NCBI RefSeq assembly: GCF_001043175.1
Contig: NZ_CP011494.1
Location: 1,550,001 to 1,614,000 of the forward strand
DNA: 64,000 nucleotides
Origin: Marinobacter psychrophilus
Lineage (GTDB): Bacteria; Pseudomonadota; Gammaproteobacteria; Pseudomonadales; Oleiphilaceae
Reading direction: 5' to 3'
Shown here: positions 17,892-27,143 of the stretch, piece by piece
How the letters are laid out: the number at the start of each line of letters is the position of its first letter
Numbering within the stretch: the stretch's first letter is position 1
Position numbers and translations under genes: made by a program
Notes under the pieces: generated by a model
Seen by the model: only the letters and a program-made list of their open reading frames with translations
What the model was told of the DNA's origin: nothing
The model's database searches: none

Positions 17892-20072
17892 ATGACCCTC
17901 GAACAAAAACCCAAAGACTTTTCTGACATAGAGGAGAGCACAGATCATGTGCTTGCCCATGATGTGGACGAAGAGCCCATAGAAAATAATCGCCGCCTGT
18001 TTGAAGGTAACCTGCTGAAGTTTGTAACGCTGTTGGCCATTGGTTACTCGTCGTTTCATCTTTATGCCCTGAATATTGCGCCTTTGGAAACCTGGTCTTT
18101 CCGGATTGTGCACATCGCTGGCGCCCTGATACTGGGCTTCATACTCTTCGCCGGTGCCCGTTTTGTGTCCGCTGAAGAGGGCGGCGCCCGCCATCGCTGG
18201 ACCACCTGGGTAAGCGCTGTTGCGATGCTGCCAGCGCTCTATGTGTGCTACCAGGTATTTACGTTTTCGCAAATGGTGCAAGACGGCGCTTTGCGCATTC
18301 CCGTCAACCTGGAAACCTGGCATTTCGGTTGGCCGCTGCTCGCTGCAACGGGCGTGACGATTGTTATGAGCTGGTTTCACCAACGTGAACGCTCGCGTTT
18401 CAGTCTGCCGGACTTGGTACTTGTGGTGTGTTCAATAGCGGTAGCTGCTTACTTTCTGGTGGCTTATAACACCTCTATGCGGATGGCGACGGGTACATCG
18501 TTTGCACCAATTGGTATCTCCTTTGCTGCAGTTGCCGGTGTTGCGCTAATAATGGAGCTGACTCGTCGTATGGCTGGCCTAGCCTTGGTTATTATCGGCT
18601 TGGTGTTCCTGGTTTATGTGTTTGCCGGGCCGTATCTGCCGGGCTTTCTGGGCTACCCGGGTTTGTCGGTACAGCGCTTTTTTAGCCAGGTTTATACCGA
18701 CGCCGGTATTCTTGGGCCCACCACCGCTGTGTCATCTACCTACATTATTCTATTCATCATTTTCGCGGCGTTTTTACAGGCTTCGAAAGTGGGTGACTAC
18801 TTCGTAAACTTTGCTTTTTCCATCGCTGGCCGCTCCCGCGGGGGCCCCGCCAAGGTGTCCATTTTTGCTTCTGGCCTGATGGGCATGATCAACGGCACCA
18901 GTGCCGGCAATGTTGTGTCAACCGGTTCTTTAACCATACCGTTGATGAAAAAAGTCGGCTACAGCAAGAAGTCCGCGGGTGCGGTTGAGGCAGCTGCGTC
19001 TACCGGCGGCCAGATCATGCCACCGATCATGGGCGCAGGCGCCTTTATCATGGCGGAAATTACCGGTATTCCATACACCGAAATTGCGATTGCGGCGATT
19101 ATTCCGGCGATTTTGTATTTCGCCTCGGTGTACTTCATGGTGGATTTTGAAGCCGCTAAAACCGGTATGCGTGGCATGCGCGAAGATGAATTGCCAAAAT
19201 TGCGCAAACTGATCAAGCAGTGCTATTTGTTCGTGCCGATTATTATTCTGATCGTGGCGTTGTTTATGGGCTATTCGGTGATTCGTGCCGGTACCCTGGC
19301 CACCGTTTCCGCTGCGGTGGTGAGTTGGTTTTCGCCCAACAAGATGGGCATAGGCCTTATTTTGAAGGCATTGGAAATGGCATCTTACATGGCCATCCAG
19401 ATTATCGTGGTATGTGCCGCAGCTGGCGTGATTGTGGGCGTTATCTCGCTGACTGGCGTGGGCGCGCGATTCTCGGTGTTACTGCTGGACGTGGCCGCGA
19501 CCAGCCAATTACTGGCACTGATCTTTGCCATGTTCATTTCCATTTTGCTGGGCATGGGAATGCCTACCACGGCCGCGTATGCGGTGGCCGCGTCGGTGGT
19601 AGCTCCGGGGCTGGTACAACTGGGTATCGAACCTCTAACGGCGCACTTCTTCGTATTCTACTTTGCCGTCGTTTCCGCGATTACTCCGCCGGTGGCTCTG
19701 GCATCTTATGCCGCAGCCGGTATTTCCGGGGCCAACGCCATGGAAACCTCGGTGGCATCGTTCCGAATTGGTATTGCTGCCTTCATTGTTCCGTTTATGT
19801 TCTTCTATAATGGGGCTTTGCTGATGAACGCCGAATGGTTTGAAATTGTCCGTTCGCTGATCACCGCGCTGTTTGGGGTTTATATCCTGTCAGGCGGTGT
19901 GCTGGGCTGGTTTGCCGAGGTTTCAGCGCCTTGGGTCATACGCATAGTGCTGATTACAGCGGCTTTGCTAATGATTGAGGGCGGCTGGCTAACGGATCTG
20001 ACGGGTATCGGTATGGCGGTCGCAGCTTATATCATTCAGCGCCAGCGTCGTGAACGCTCGGCAATAGCCTGA
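17892..20072 (+). CDS. TRAP transporter permease, fused small and large subunits (DctQM-like, TAXI type)
   Basis: 726 residues. Inner-membrane, sodium-coupled permease partner of the TAXI receptor. Seen: a soluble acidic N-terminus (residues 1-45), a cluster of about four to six helices equivalent to DctQ plus linker, and then the DctM domain with SGLMGMINGTSAGNVVSTGSLTIP, GGQIMPPIMGAGAFIMAE and LGMGMPTTAAYAV, which are hallmark loops of the large subunit. ATG at 17892 (MTLEQKPKDF) is chosen over 17856. It lies 82 bases after the receptor gene. Confidence 0.93.
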   Translation: MTLEQKPKDFSDIEESTDHVLAHDVDEEPIENNRRLFEGNLLKFVTLLAIGYSSFHLYALNIAPLETWSFRIVHIAGALILGFILFAGARFVSAEEGGARHRWTTWVSAVAMLPALYVCYQVFTFSQMVQDGALRIPVNLETWHFGWPLLAATGVTIVMSWFHQRERSRFSLPDLVLVVCSIAVAAYFLVAYNTSMRMATGTSFAPIGISFAAVAGVALIMELTRRMAGLALVIIGLVFLVYVFAGPYLPGFLGYPGLSVQRFFSQVYTDAGILGPTTAVSSTYIILFIIFAAFLQASKVGDYFVNFAFSIAGRSRGGPAKVSIFASGLMGMINGTSAGNVVSTGSLTIPLMKKVGYSKKSAGAVEAAASTGGQIMPPIMGAGAFIMAEITGIPYTEIAIAAIIPAILYFASVYFMVDFEAAKTGMRGMREDELPKLRKLIKQCYLFVPIIILIVALFMGYSVIRAGTLATVSAAVVSWFSPNKMGIGLILKALEMASYMAIQIIVVCAAAGVIVGVISLTGVGARFSVLLLDVAATSQLLALIFAMFISILLGMGMPTTAAYAVAASVVAPGLVQLGIEPLTAHFFVFYFAVVSAITPPVALASYAAAGISGANAMETSVASFRIGIAAFIVPFMFFYNGALLMNAEWFEIVRSLITALFGVYILSGGVLGWFAEVSAPWVIRIVLITAALLMIEGGWLTDLTGIGMAVAAYIIQRQRRERSAIA

Positions 20073-20078
20073 TTTTCG

Positions 20079-20135
20079 GCGCCAAGCCGGTGCAGAATAA
20101 CCCATAAGTGGTGTTGTATTGTGCCGGCTTGGCGC
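20079..20135 (+). repeat. Long-loop perfect stem between TRAP permease gene and dctB
   Basis: GCGCCAAGCCGG (20079-20090) pairs perfectly over 12 bp with CCGGCTTGGCGC (20124-20135), leaving a 33-base loop. No T-run follows. It fills the gap between the transporter operon and the regulator genes and could separate their expression. Confidence 0.6.
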
Positions 20136-20186
20136 TCGCCTTGAGGGTTTTAACGGTGTTTTTAATGGTGTTTTAGAGGCCAGTGT

Positions 20187-22001
20187 ATGTTCTTCCGTTT
20201 TGGCGCTGTGCTGGTGTTTGTGGTGGTGCTTGCAGCGGCCTGGATTCTTGGCGGTTGGGTAGGCTACCGCCAGGTAGAGCAGGAAAGCCTGGTGGAATCT
20301 TTCCGCTATCGCCAGTTAGTGGCCAATGAGCTCAATCGTTACCTGCCCATTCCCGAATTGATGGCCGAGCATCCGCTGCTGGCGACCGCGTTGAGCGCGC
20401 CAGACAATATGGATGTTATTCTGCAGGCCAATGAGGAAATGCAACGCATGGCCACCATTGTAGGCGGCTCAGATGTGTATCTGATGGATATGTCTGGGTT
20501 GACCATCGCGGCCAATAATTATAAGCAAGCCGGCAGCTTTGTCGGTCGCAACTTCAGTTTCCGGCCGTATTTTTTCGAAGCGATTGAAAGAGGCGGTTCT
20601 GCTATTTATTTCGCTTTGGGCTCCACCTCAGGGGTGCGTGGCCTGTATTTTTCCCATCCGGTTCGTGACGAACAGGGGCAGGTGCTGGGAGTCGTGGCGG
20701 TAAAAGTGCTGGTGGATGAACTGGAATCTCAGTGGGTACGGCCGTCCTTAAGGCGCGAAGCAGAAATGCTGGTGTTGGACACCGCTGGAGTCAGTTTTCT
20801 GTCCAGCCAGCCCCGTTGGTTGTTCCGTGACTTTACTGGCAGCGATCGTCCTGCACCTGGCGAGGCCTCGCGCCGACGCTACCCAGAGCGGGACCTGGAA
20901 CCGGTTCAACTCGATTATCTGGATAAACCTTGGGGTTTGTCAGGTCAGTCTGGCACCGTTCGCGTTCGTGAAAATGGCGGTGGTCATGAATACCTCAGTG
21001 TTCACACGCCGCTGCCACGAATGGACTGGACGCTGCAGATAATGGTGAGTACCCAGTCGGTTATCTGGATGCGCCTGGGTTCAGTGCTTGCAGGTATGGC
21101 GCTTTACTTTGGGGTGTTGTTGACCTGGCTGTACATGCGTGAACGCTATCGCCGCGAAGCCGAACTGGCCCTGCGAGGCCAGCAGTTGGAGTTGAATGTG
21201 GCTGAGCGCACCGCGGACCTTGAGCGTTCTAACCAGATGTTGGTTGAAGAGATACAGCAGCGAGAGCAAGCCCAGACTGACCTGCGGGAAACCCAGCAGG
21301 AGCTGATACAGGCCGCAAAGCTAGCGGTATTGGGGCAGATGTCGGCGGGCTTGAACCATGAAATGAGCCAGCCGCTGACCGCGATTCAGACCTACGCCCG
21401 CAACAGCCGGCGCTTTCTGCAAAAAGGCGCCGGCGATATGGTAGACGCCAACTTGGCAGAGATTGTACTGCTGTGTGACAAAATGGCAGAACTGACTCGT
21501 CAGTTCAAAGTGTTCGCACGCAAATCCGAAGGGCCACCCAGTATTGTCGATTTACGCCCGGCGGTGGACGCTTCTTTGAAAATCATCGCGGCGCAGAAAA
21601 GCAGCGGCAATATTGATATTCAGTGGCAGCGGCCGGTGCAGCCAGTGTGGTGCCATGGTGACCAAATCCGCATCGAGCAGGTGCTGGTGAATCTTCTGGC
21701 CAACGCAGTGCATGCGTTAGAGGGTTGTGCGCAGCCGGCTATCACCATAGACGTGGCGGGGCATAAGGGTTATTGGCTGTGCCGGGTGCGCGACAATGGC
21801 GGGGGCCTGCCGGCTAATACCGAGCAGCTGTTCGAACCGTTTTACACCACTAAACCTGTTAAGCAGGGCCTTGGGCTGGGGCTATCCATCTCGCGCCAGA
21901 TTGTTGATGCGCTTGGCGGCCGCTTAAGCGGCCGCAATCGCAGCGATGGCGATGGCGCAGAATTTGAATTCACACTGAAAAAACGAGACACCCCGGTATG
22001 A
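20187..22001 (+). CDS. dctB: DctB-type sensor histidine kinase
   Basis: 604 residues. Membrane sensor kinase of the C4-dicarboxylate type, phosphorylating DctD. Seen: N-terminal membrane helix (about 3-25), a periplasmic double-Cache sensor domain with SGLTIAANNYKQAGSFVGRNFSFRPYF, a second helix near 290-310, a coiled coil (ERTADLERSNQMLVEEIQQ), the HisKA box with H391 in LNHEMSQPLTAI, and the HATPase with VNLLANAVHAL, DNGGGLP and GLGLGLSISRQIVDALGG. Its stop overlaps the dctD start (ATGA). The ligand is inferred from homology and from lying next to two TRAP systems. Confidence 0.92.
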   Translation: MFFRFGAVLVFVVVLAAAWILGGWVGYRQVEQESLVESFRYRQLVANELNRYLPIPELMAEHPLLATALSAPDNMDVILQANEEMQRMATIVGGSDVYLMDMSGLTIAANNYKQAGSFVGRNFSFRPYFFEAIERGGSAIYFALGSTSGVRGLYFSHPVRDEQGQVLGVVAVKVLVDELESQWVRPSLRREAEMLVLDTAGVSFLSSQPRWLFRDFTGSDRPAPGEASRRRYPERDLEPVQLDYLDKPWGLSGQSGTVRVRENGGGHEYLSVHTPLPRMDWTLQIMVSTQSVIWMRLGSVLAGMALYFGVLLTWLYMRERYRREAELALRGQQLELNVAERTADLERSNQMLVEEIQQREQAQTDLRETQQELIQAAKLAVLGQMSAGLNHEMSQPLTAIQTYARNSRRFLQKGAGDMVDANLAEIVLLCDKMAELTRQFKVFARKSEGPPSIVDLRPAVDASLKIIAAQKSSGNIDIQWQRPVQPVWCHGDQIRIEQVLVNLLANAVHALEGCAQPAITIDVAGHKGYWLCRVRDNGGGLPANTEQLFEPFYTTKPVKQGLGLGLSISRQIVDALGGRLSGRNRSDGDGAEFEFTLKKRDTPV

Positions 22002-23350
22002 GTCAAACTGACGTAATCTTCGTGGATGACGAGCCGGATATACGTAAAGCCATTGCTCAGGCCCTGACTCTGGATGATCTGGCAGTGAGCTGCTTTGACA
22101 ATGCCTCCGATGCACTGGCGCAAATTGGTCGCGACTATAGCGGCGTTGTTTTGTGCGATTATAATATGCCGAAAATGGATGGCTTGCAGCTGCTCAGCCG
22201 CTTGCAGCAGCTTGACGACACCATACCCGTCATCATTCTCACCGGGCAGGGCGATATCAGCACTGCGGTGAGTGCCATGCAGCAAGGCGCCTATGATTTC
22301 ATCGAAAAGCCGTTCAATCAGGAAGAACTGGTGGAACTGCTGCGCCACGCTTTGGAAAAGCGTCAGTTGGCGTTGGAAAATCGGCGTCTGAAGGCCCAGT
22401 TAAAGCAGCTGGCAAAACCCGGCCCGCGAATTCTGGGTGGTTCGCCCACTATGCAAAAAGTGATGGCCACGATTGACCCGATTCTGGACATTTCTGCGAA
22501 CATTTTGCTGTATGGCGAAACCGGTTCGGGAAAAGACGCACTGGCGCGCTACATTCACGAAAACAGCCGCCGCAGCAGTCACAATTTTGTTGCGATTAAC
22601 TGCGGCGCGGTGCCGGAAAATCTGATTGAAAGTGAGCTGTTCGGTCACGAAGCGGGGGCCTTTACCGGTGCGGATAAACGCCGTATTGGCAAAATAGAGC
22701 ACGCCCACCAAGGCACGCTGTTTCTGGATGAAGTGGAAAGCATGCCGATGCCGCTGCAGATTAAATTGCTGCGGGTGCTTGAAGAGCAGAAAGTTGAGCG
22801 TCTGGGTAGCAACCAGGTGCAGCAGGTGGATGTACGCATTATTGCAGCCACCAAATCCAATCTGAAAACCCTCAGCGACCAGGGTGTGTTCCGTGCAGAC
22901 TTATACTATCGCCTGAATGTGGTGAAAGTGGATATCCCGCCACTGCGCGAGCGCAAGGAAGACATTCCCACGCTGTTTCACCACTTTGTGCTGATTGCAG
23001 CGGCCCGCTATGACCGCGAAAGCATCCCGCTGAACGCGGGCCAGGCAACTAAACTGACGCATCACGACTGGCCCGGCAACGTGCGTGAGCTGCGAAATCT
23101 GGCCGAACGCTATGTTTTGCTGGGCCCGGCGGCTCTGGACGAGACAGACACGGCGCAAGATACCAACGTGAATGGCCGCCGCACACTTGCAGAACTAATG
23201 GACGGCTTTGAACGCCTGGCATTAATCAGTGCTTTGAATGCCTGCCATGGCAGCATCAAAGACACCATGGTTGAACTCGGCATTGCACGCAAAACCTTGT
23301 ACGACAAGATGAAAAAACACGGTCTGGACAAGGCCGAATTCAAAGAGTGA
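21998..23350 (+). CDS. dctD: DctD-type sigma-54-dependent response regulator
   Basis: 450 residues. Seen: receiver domain with D10-D11 and phospho-acceptor D54 in VLCDYNMPKMDG, an AAA+ domain with Walker A GETGSGKD (note D where T/S is usual), the sigma-54 contact loop GAFTGA within ELFGHEAGAFTGA, and a C-terminal Fis-type helix-turn-helix (GSIKDTMVELGIARKTLYDKMKKHG). Translationally coupled to dctB. The sigma-54 promoter at 16741-16756 is the obvious local target. Convergent with the winged-helix gene at 23380. Confidence 0.93.
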   Translation: MSQTDVIFVDDEPDIRKAIAQALTLDDLAVSCFDNASDALAQIGRDYSGVVLCDYNMPKMDGLQLLSRLQQLDDTIPVIILTGQGDISTAVSAMQQGAYDFIEKPFNQEELVELLRHALEKRQLALENRRLKAQLKQLAKPGPRILGGSPTMQKVMATIDPILDISANILLYGETGSGKDALARYIHENSRRSSHNFVAINCGAVPENLIESELFGHEAGAFTGADKRRIGKIEHAHQGTLFLDEVESMPMPLQIKLLRVLEEQKVERLGSNQVQQVDVRIIAATKSNLKTLSDQGVFRADLYYRLNVVKVDIPPLRERKEDIPTLFHHFVLIAAARYDRESIPLNAGQATKLTHHDWPGNVRELRNLAERYVLLGPAALDETDTAQDTNVNGRRTLAELMDGFERLALISALNACHGSIKDTMVELGIARKTLYDKMKKHGLDKAEFKE

Positions 23351-23379
23351 AGATTTTCATCTTGCCGCTCTGCAGGCTT

Positions 23380-23937
23380 TTACAGCGAGGCCGCCGAGCG
23401 CGCGGCCTGATCGTATAGGCCGGAAATTCCGCGCAAAAAACTAGCCACTTCGCCTAGATCGCTGTTGGCAAATCCCAGCGTTCGCAGTGAATCCACCAGA
23501 CAGTTTTCACGGATTTCGGCGTAGCGTTTGCACACATCGTCACCTTTTTCAGTCACCGAATAATAGGTTTCTTTGCCGCGCCTTTCGGACGTCACTACGC
23601 CGTGTTTAAGCAGTTTTTTTAGGGAGTAGGTGACGGTGTGGCTGTCTTCCACATTGAGCACCAAGCAGATGTCGGCGGATTTTTTTGCGCGATCGCGGTG
23701 GTTCACGCTGTGGAGCACCAGCACGTCTAGTTGGCTTAAGTCATGCAGCCCGGCTGCATTCATACAGCGCACCATCCAGCGATTAAAGGCATTGCCGGCC
23801 ACAATAAGGCCAAACTCCAACTCTGAAAGCTCCACTGCACGGCCAGAGGCCAGGTGGGCAGAGGACACAATGGGCCCAACATTGCGCCGTGCTTTTGCGC
23901 TCTCGTCAGAGCCGTTCGCCGATTTTTTTGTTTTCAT
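23380..23937 (-). CDS. Winged-helix (MarR-like) transcriptional regulator
   Basis: 185 residues. Seen: a winged-helix core from about residue 65 (LSQLDVLVLHSVNHRDRAKKSADICLVLNVEDSHTVTYSLKKLLKHGVVTSERRGKETYYSVTEKG) with the MarR-like recognition helix and wing, flanked by a charged N-terminus. It is 51 bases downstream of dctM on the same strand, so it is probably the last gene of dctPQM and a candidate regulator of that TRAP operon and/or pxpABC. Ligand unknown. Confidence 0.82.
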   Translation of the reverse strand: MKTKKSANGSDESAKARRNVGPIVSSAHLASGRAVELSELEFGLIVAGNAFNRWMVRCMNAAGLHDLSQLDVLVLHSVNHRDRAKKSADICLVLNVEDSHTVTYSLKKLLKHGVVTSERRGKETYYSVTEKGDDVCKRYAEIRENCLVDSLRTLGFANSDLGEVASFLRGISGLYDQAARSAASL

Positions 23938-23988
23938 AACGTGATGTCACCGTTGTTAACAATCATGATTAGTCAGTACTGCGTTGTC

Positions 23989-25293
23989 TTATCTGCCCAT
24001 TTGGCTGGGCAGATACGTGACGATGGCAGGGAACAGCGTTATGAGTACCACTGCGCTCAGGATCAGCAGGAAATAGGGCAAAGCGGCCCAGGCAATGCGC
24101 AAAATATTGTCCCCGGTCAGGCCCTGAATCACGAACAGATTGAAGCCAACCGGCGGCGTAATCTGGCTCATTTCCACCACAATCACCAGATAGATACCAA
24201 ACCAGAGCGGGTCAATGCCAGCGGCTTCCACCATCGGCAGAATCACAGAGGTCGTCAGTACCACTACGGAAATACCGTCCAGAAAGCAGCCCAGCAAAAT
24301 GAAGAACAGGGTCAATGCTATCAGCAGCATATTGGGTGAAAGGTCCAGGGTGTTGATCCAGGTAGCCAGTTCACGAGGGATACCGGTAAAGGCCATTGAG
24401 GTGGTCAGAAAATGCGCACCCATCAGTATGAAGGCAATCATGGACGACGTTTTTACCGTACCCATCAGCGCGCTGGTAAAGGTATCACGGCTCATGGAGC
24501 CGCCTTTCCATGACAATAGGTGAGCCAGTGCTACGCCAACGGCAGCGGATTCGGTGGGCGAGGCCAGGCCGCCATAGATAGAGCCGATCACACCAACTAT
24601 CAGCAGCATCACCGGAATCAGCGGGCGGCTACGACGAAGTTTGGCGCGAAAAGACAGGTGCTCGGCTTCGCCCGTCGGGATGCCCTCCGGGTTCAGCAGC
24701 GACCAGATCATGACATAGCCGCCAAACAGCAGCATCAGCATGATGCCGGGCAGAATACCGGCCACAAACAAACGAGCAATGGACTGTTCGGTAGCCACGC
24801 CATAAACAATCAGGATGATCGAGGGTGGAATTAATAGCCCCAAGGTAGCAGAACCGGCTAGAGTGCCCAGTATCTGGTTTTTGTTATAGCCGCGACGGGT
24901 AAGCTCCGGTATCGACATTTTGCCAATGGTGGCTGCTGTAGCGGCGGACGAGCCCGATATTGCCGCGAAAATGCCACAACCCAGAATGTTGGTGTGCAGC
25001 AATTTTCCCGGAACTTTGCCCACCCACGGCGCAATGCCGCTGAACATTTCTTCGGACAGGCGCGAGCGGAATAGCACCTCACCCATCCAGATAAACATCG
25101 GTAACGCGGCCAGTTCCCACGACACGCTGGCGCTGTAGAAAGCGGTCGACAGGCTGTCACCCACGGGAACGTTGCTGAAAAAATACAGCGATATACAACC
25201 GATGGCCGTTAACGAAAACGCCACCCATAAACCCGCACCTAGCAATGCCAGCAGCAACACCAGAAGCAGTAGGCTCATCCAAATCATTTCCAC
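23989..25293 (-). CDS. dctM: TRAP transporter large permease
   Basis: 434 residues, usual for DctM, with about 12 helices. Seen: conserved FSNVPVGDSLSTAFYSASVSWELAALPMFIWMGEVLFRS start, GCGIFAAISGSSAATAATIGKMSIPELTRRGY, LGLLIPPSIILIVYG, and the C-terminal ISVVVLTTSVILPMVEAAGIDPLWFGI and TPPVGFNLFVIQGL. It forms the sodium-coupled translocation channel with DctQ. Its start lies 4 bases after the dctQ stop. Confidence 0.95.
   Translation of the reverse strand: MEMIWMSLLLLVLLLALLGAGLWVAFSLTAIGCISLYFFSNVPVGDSLSTAFYSASVSWELAALPMFIWMGEVLFRSRLSEEMFSGIAPWVGKVPGKLLHTNILGCGIFAAISGSSAATAATIGKMSIPELTRRGYNKNQILGTLAGSATLGLLIPPSIILIVYGVATEQSIARLFVAGILPGIMLMLLFGGYVMIWSLLNPEGIPTGEAEHLSFRAKLRRSRPLIPVMLLIVGVIGSIYGGLASPTESAAVGVALAHLLSWKGGSMSRDTFTSALMGTVKTSSMIAFILMGAHFLTTSMAFTGIPRELATWINTLDLSPNMLLIALTLFFILLGCFLDGISVVVLTTSVILPMVEAAGIDPLWFGIYLVIVVEMSQITPPVGFNLFVIQGLTGDNILRIAWAALPYFLLILSAVVLITLFPAIVTYLPSQMGR
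23990..24015 (-). repeat. Perfect hairpin overlapping the dctM stop codon
   Basis: TATCTGCCCA and TGGGCAGATA form a perfect ten-bp stem with a six-base loop. On the minus strand it covers the last codons and stop of dctM, ahead of the winged-helix gene. No T-run follows, so it is more likely an attenuating or stabilising structure than a full terminator. Confidence 0.55.
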
Positions 25294-25297
25294 GGGC

Positions 25298-25837
25298 TTA
25301 CTCCTGGGGTACTTCGTCGTGAAGTTGTGCTATGCGGCCGCTAAGCAGCGACACAAGGGCGTCTAACAGGGCTACTAATAGCCATAAAAGGCCCATGACC
25401 ATGGCCGCCTGTGGAATCCACAGCGGCACCGGCACCATGCCAATGGATAGATCGCCGAAATCGTAGCTGTCCCACGTCAGCCAAGCGCTGTGCCAGGCTG
25501 CAAAGGCAGTAATGGCTGCAGCGGATAGCAGAGCCAGAATGTCCATGACGCGGTGGGCAGATTGAGGCAGACGTTGTAACAGCAGAGTCACGCGAATGTG
25601 TCCGCCTTGCCAAAAGGTGTAGGCCAGGCCAAAAAATGTGGCGCCCAGCAGCATAAACGCCGCCAGCTCAGCCAGCCCCGGCACGTTCAGTCCCAGCGGG
25701 TTGAAACCCAGCCAGGCCAGTAATTCGTCAAGTACACGGCTGAGTACCTGTACCACAATCATAACCATGATCAGTGTCAGGTTGATTGCGGAAAGGGCGC
25801 CCCCCAACCGATAGAATGCGTCCAGAGCCCTGCGCAT
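25298..25837 (-). CDS. dctQ: TRAP transporter small permease
   Basis: 179 residues from ATG 25837 (MRRALDAFYRL); the frame is open 11 codons further upstream but those residues are not family-like. Four predicted helices, with the DctQ features LAELAAFMLLGATFFGLAYTFWQGGHIRVTLLLQRLP and PLWIPQAAMVMGLLWLLVAL. Works with DctM. It is separated from dctP by a strong hairpin. Confidence 0.92.
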   Translation of the reverse strand: MRRALDAFYRLGGALSAINLTLIMVMIVVQVLSRVLDELLAWLGFNPLGLNVPGLAELAAFMLLGATFFGLAYTFWQGGHIRVTLLLQRLPQSAHRVMDILALLSAAAITAFAAWHSAWLTWDSYDFGDLSIGMVPVPLWIPQAAMVMGLLWLLVALLDALVSLLSGRIAQLHDEVPQE

Positions 25838-25899
25838 GGTGGTGTTCCTGTGTTTTGCCCACACGTGCACCTTTGCTGCAGGGCCGGCATGAATAAATG

Positions 25900-25930
25900 C
25901 GTGATGGCACGAAAGCTTCGTGCCATCACG
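25900..25930 (-). terminator. Intercistronic hairpin between dctP and dctQ
   Basis: CGTGATGGCACGAA and TTCGTGCCATCACG form a perfect 14-bp stem around the loop AGC, 6 bases after the dctP stop on the minus strand. No clear T-run follows. It is well placed to stabilise dctP mRNA or limit read-through into dctQM. Confidence 0.75.
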
Positions 25931-25936
25931 GGGGTG

Positions 25937-26962
25937 TTACTTCCGCTGGCGGTAAGCGTCTAGCAGTGCTTGGCCGTCGCTACCAGCGCGCTCAAGCCAT
26001 TCTTCGGTCATGGTTTCGCCGATTTTTTGCAGGTGTTCTACCAGCTGCGCAGAAGGCTCCGACACGACGATGCCGTTATCTCGCATGATCTCGATTTTGG
26101 TATCGGTTTCTTCTTTGCTGGCGTCCCACCCGCGCTTTTCAGCGACTGCTGCGGCGTCTTCCAGCGCTTTTTGGGTTGCTTCAGGCAGGCTGCGGAAAGC
26201 CTTGGCGTTCACCACAACCATGTTCTTTGGCAGCCATAGCTGGGCGTGGTTAAAGTGGCTGAGGTAATCCCAGGCGCGGGTGTTGGCCCCTGTCGACGGC
26301 GACGTAATCATGGCGTCAACACGGCCGGTGCCAAAGGCGGTGGGAATGTCCGGCACTTCTACTTGAGTAGGGATCGCACCCAGCAAGTCGGCCAGCTGCT
26401 CGCTGGACTTGTTATAGGCGCGCATTTTCACACCTTTCAGTTTTTCGCCGTTTTCAATTGCAAACTGGGTATAAATGCCCTGTGGTGGCCAGGGCACCGC
26501 AAACAGCAGCTTCAAACGCTGACTTTCCAAGCGCTCCGCCAGCACGTCTTTAGAGGCTAGCCATAACTTCCAGGCTTGGTCGTAATCACTGGCGAGATAC
26601 GGCACCGAATCGACTTCAAACAGCGGGTCTTCGTTGGCCAGGCGCGACATGATCAACTCGCCAATAGGCACCAGTCCGCGGCGTACTGAGTTCTTGATTT
26701 CAGGGTGTTTGATCAGCGAGCCACTGCTGTGCACCGTGATGTTCAGCTCGCCGTTGGTGGCGTCGCGCACATCATCAGCAAATTGGCGGATGTTCGCGGT
26801 GTGGAAGTTGGAATCGCCATAGGGCGTGGGCATGTCCCATTCGGTGGCTTGTACTCCGCTTACCATAAAGCTGAGCGTGGCGGCTGCCACGGTGGCACTA
26901 ACGCGTTTTAGGCTGAAGCCTTTTTTGACGGGTAAGTGAATGGTTTGTATGGCGTGTTGCAT
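25937..26962 (-). CDS. dctP: TRAP transporter solute-binding protein (DctP family)
   Basis: 341 residues. Periplasmic receptor. Seen: a signal sequence with SATVAAATLSFMVSGVQATE after an unusually long N-terminus of about 20 residues, then WDMPTPYGDSNFHTANIRQFADDV, the ligand-site region LAERLESQRLKLLFAVPWPPQGIYT, and KMRAYNKSSEQLADLLGAIPTQVEVPDIPTAFGTGRVDAMITSP with the conserved arginine that binds a ligand carboxylate. First gene of dctPQM-regulator, divergent from pxpABC. The ligand is unknown; 5-oxoproline or a related compound is an inference from context. Confidence 0.93.
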   Translation of the reverse strand: MQHAIQTIHLPVKKGFSLKRVSATVAAATLSFMVSGVQATEWDMPTPYGDSNFHTANIRQFADDVRDATNGELNITVHSSGSLIKHPEIKNSVRRGLVPIGELIMSRLANEDPLFEVDSVPYLASDYDQAWKLWLASKDVLAERLESQRLKLLFAVPWPPQGIYTQFAIENGEKLKGVKMRAYNKSSEQLADLLGAIPTQVEVPDIPTAFGTGRVDAMITSPSTGANTRAWDYLSHFNHAQLWLPKNMVVVNAKAFRSLPEATQKALEDAAAVAEKRGWDASKEETDTKIEIMRDNGIVVSEPSAQLVEHLQKIGETMTEEWLERAGSDGQALLDAYRQRK

Positions 26963-27063
26963 AGGTGTTGCCTCCCAGAGCTGACGCTGGAGCCGTCAGC
27001 CGATGTTGTTGTTTTCAGTGAGTCGTAAAGCGCGGCGATAAAGCCGTCTTGATATTCCTAGTG

Positions 27064-27077
27064 AGCTAAAATTAGCT
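27064..27077. promoter_or_regulatory. Palindrome in dctP/pxpA divergent promoter (candidate operator 1)
   Basis: AGCTAA-AA-TTAGCT, a perfect six-bp-arm dyad in the 310-base region between dctP and pxpA (26963-27272). Size and base content suit a MarR-type dimer; the winged-helix protein at 23380-23937 is the candidate binder. Confidence 0.4.
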
Positions 27078-27143
27078 ATGGGCTGGCGATGTGTCAAACT
27101 ATTTATAAAAATAATATACGTAAATTCACTTTGTAATGCTGAT

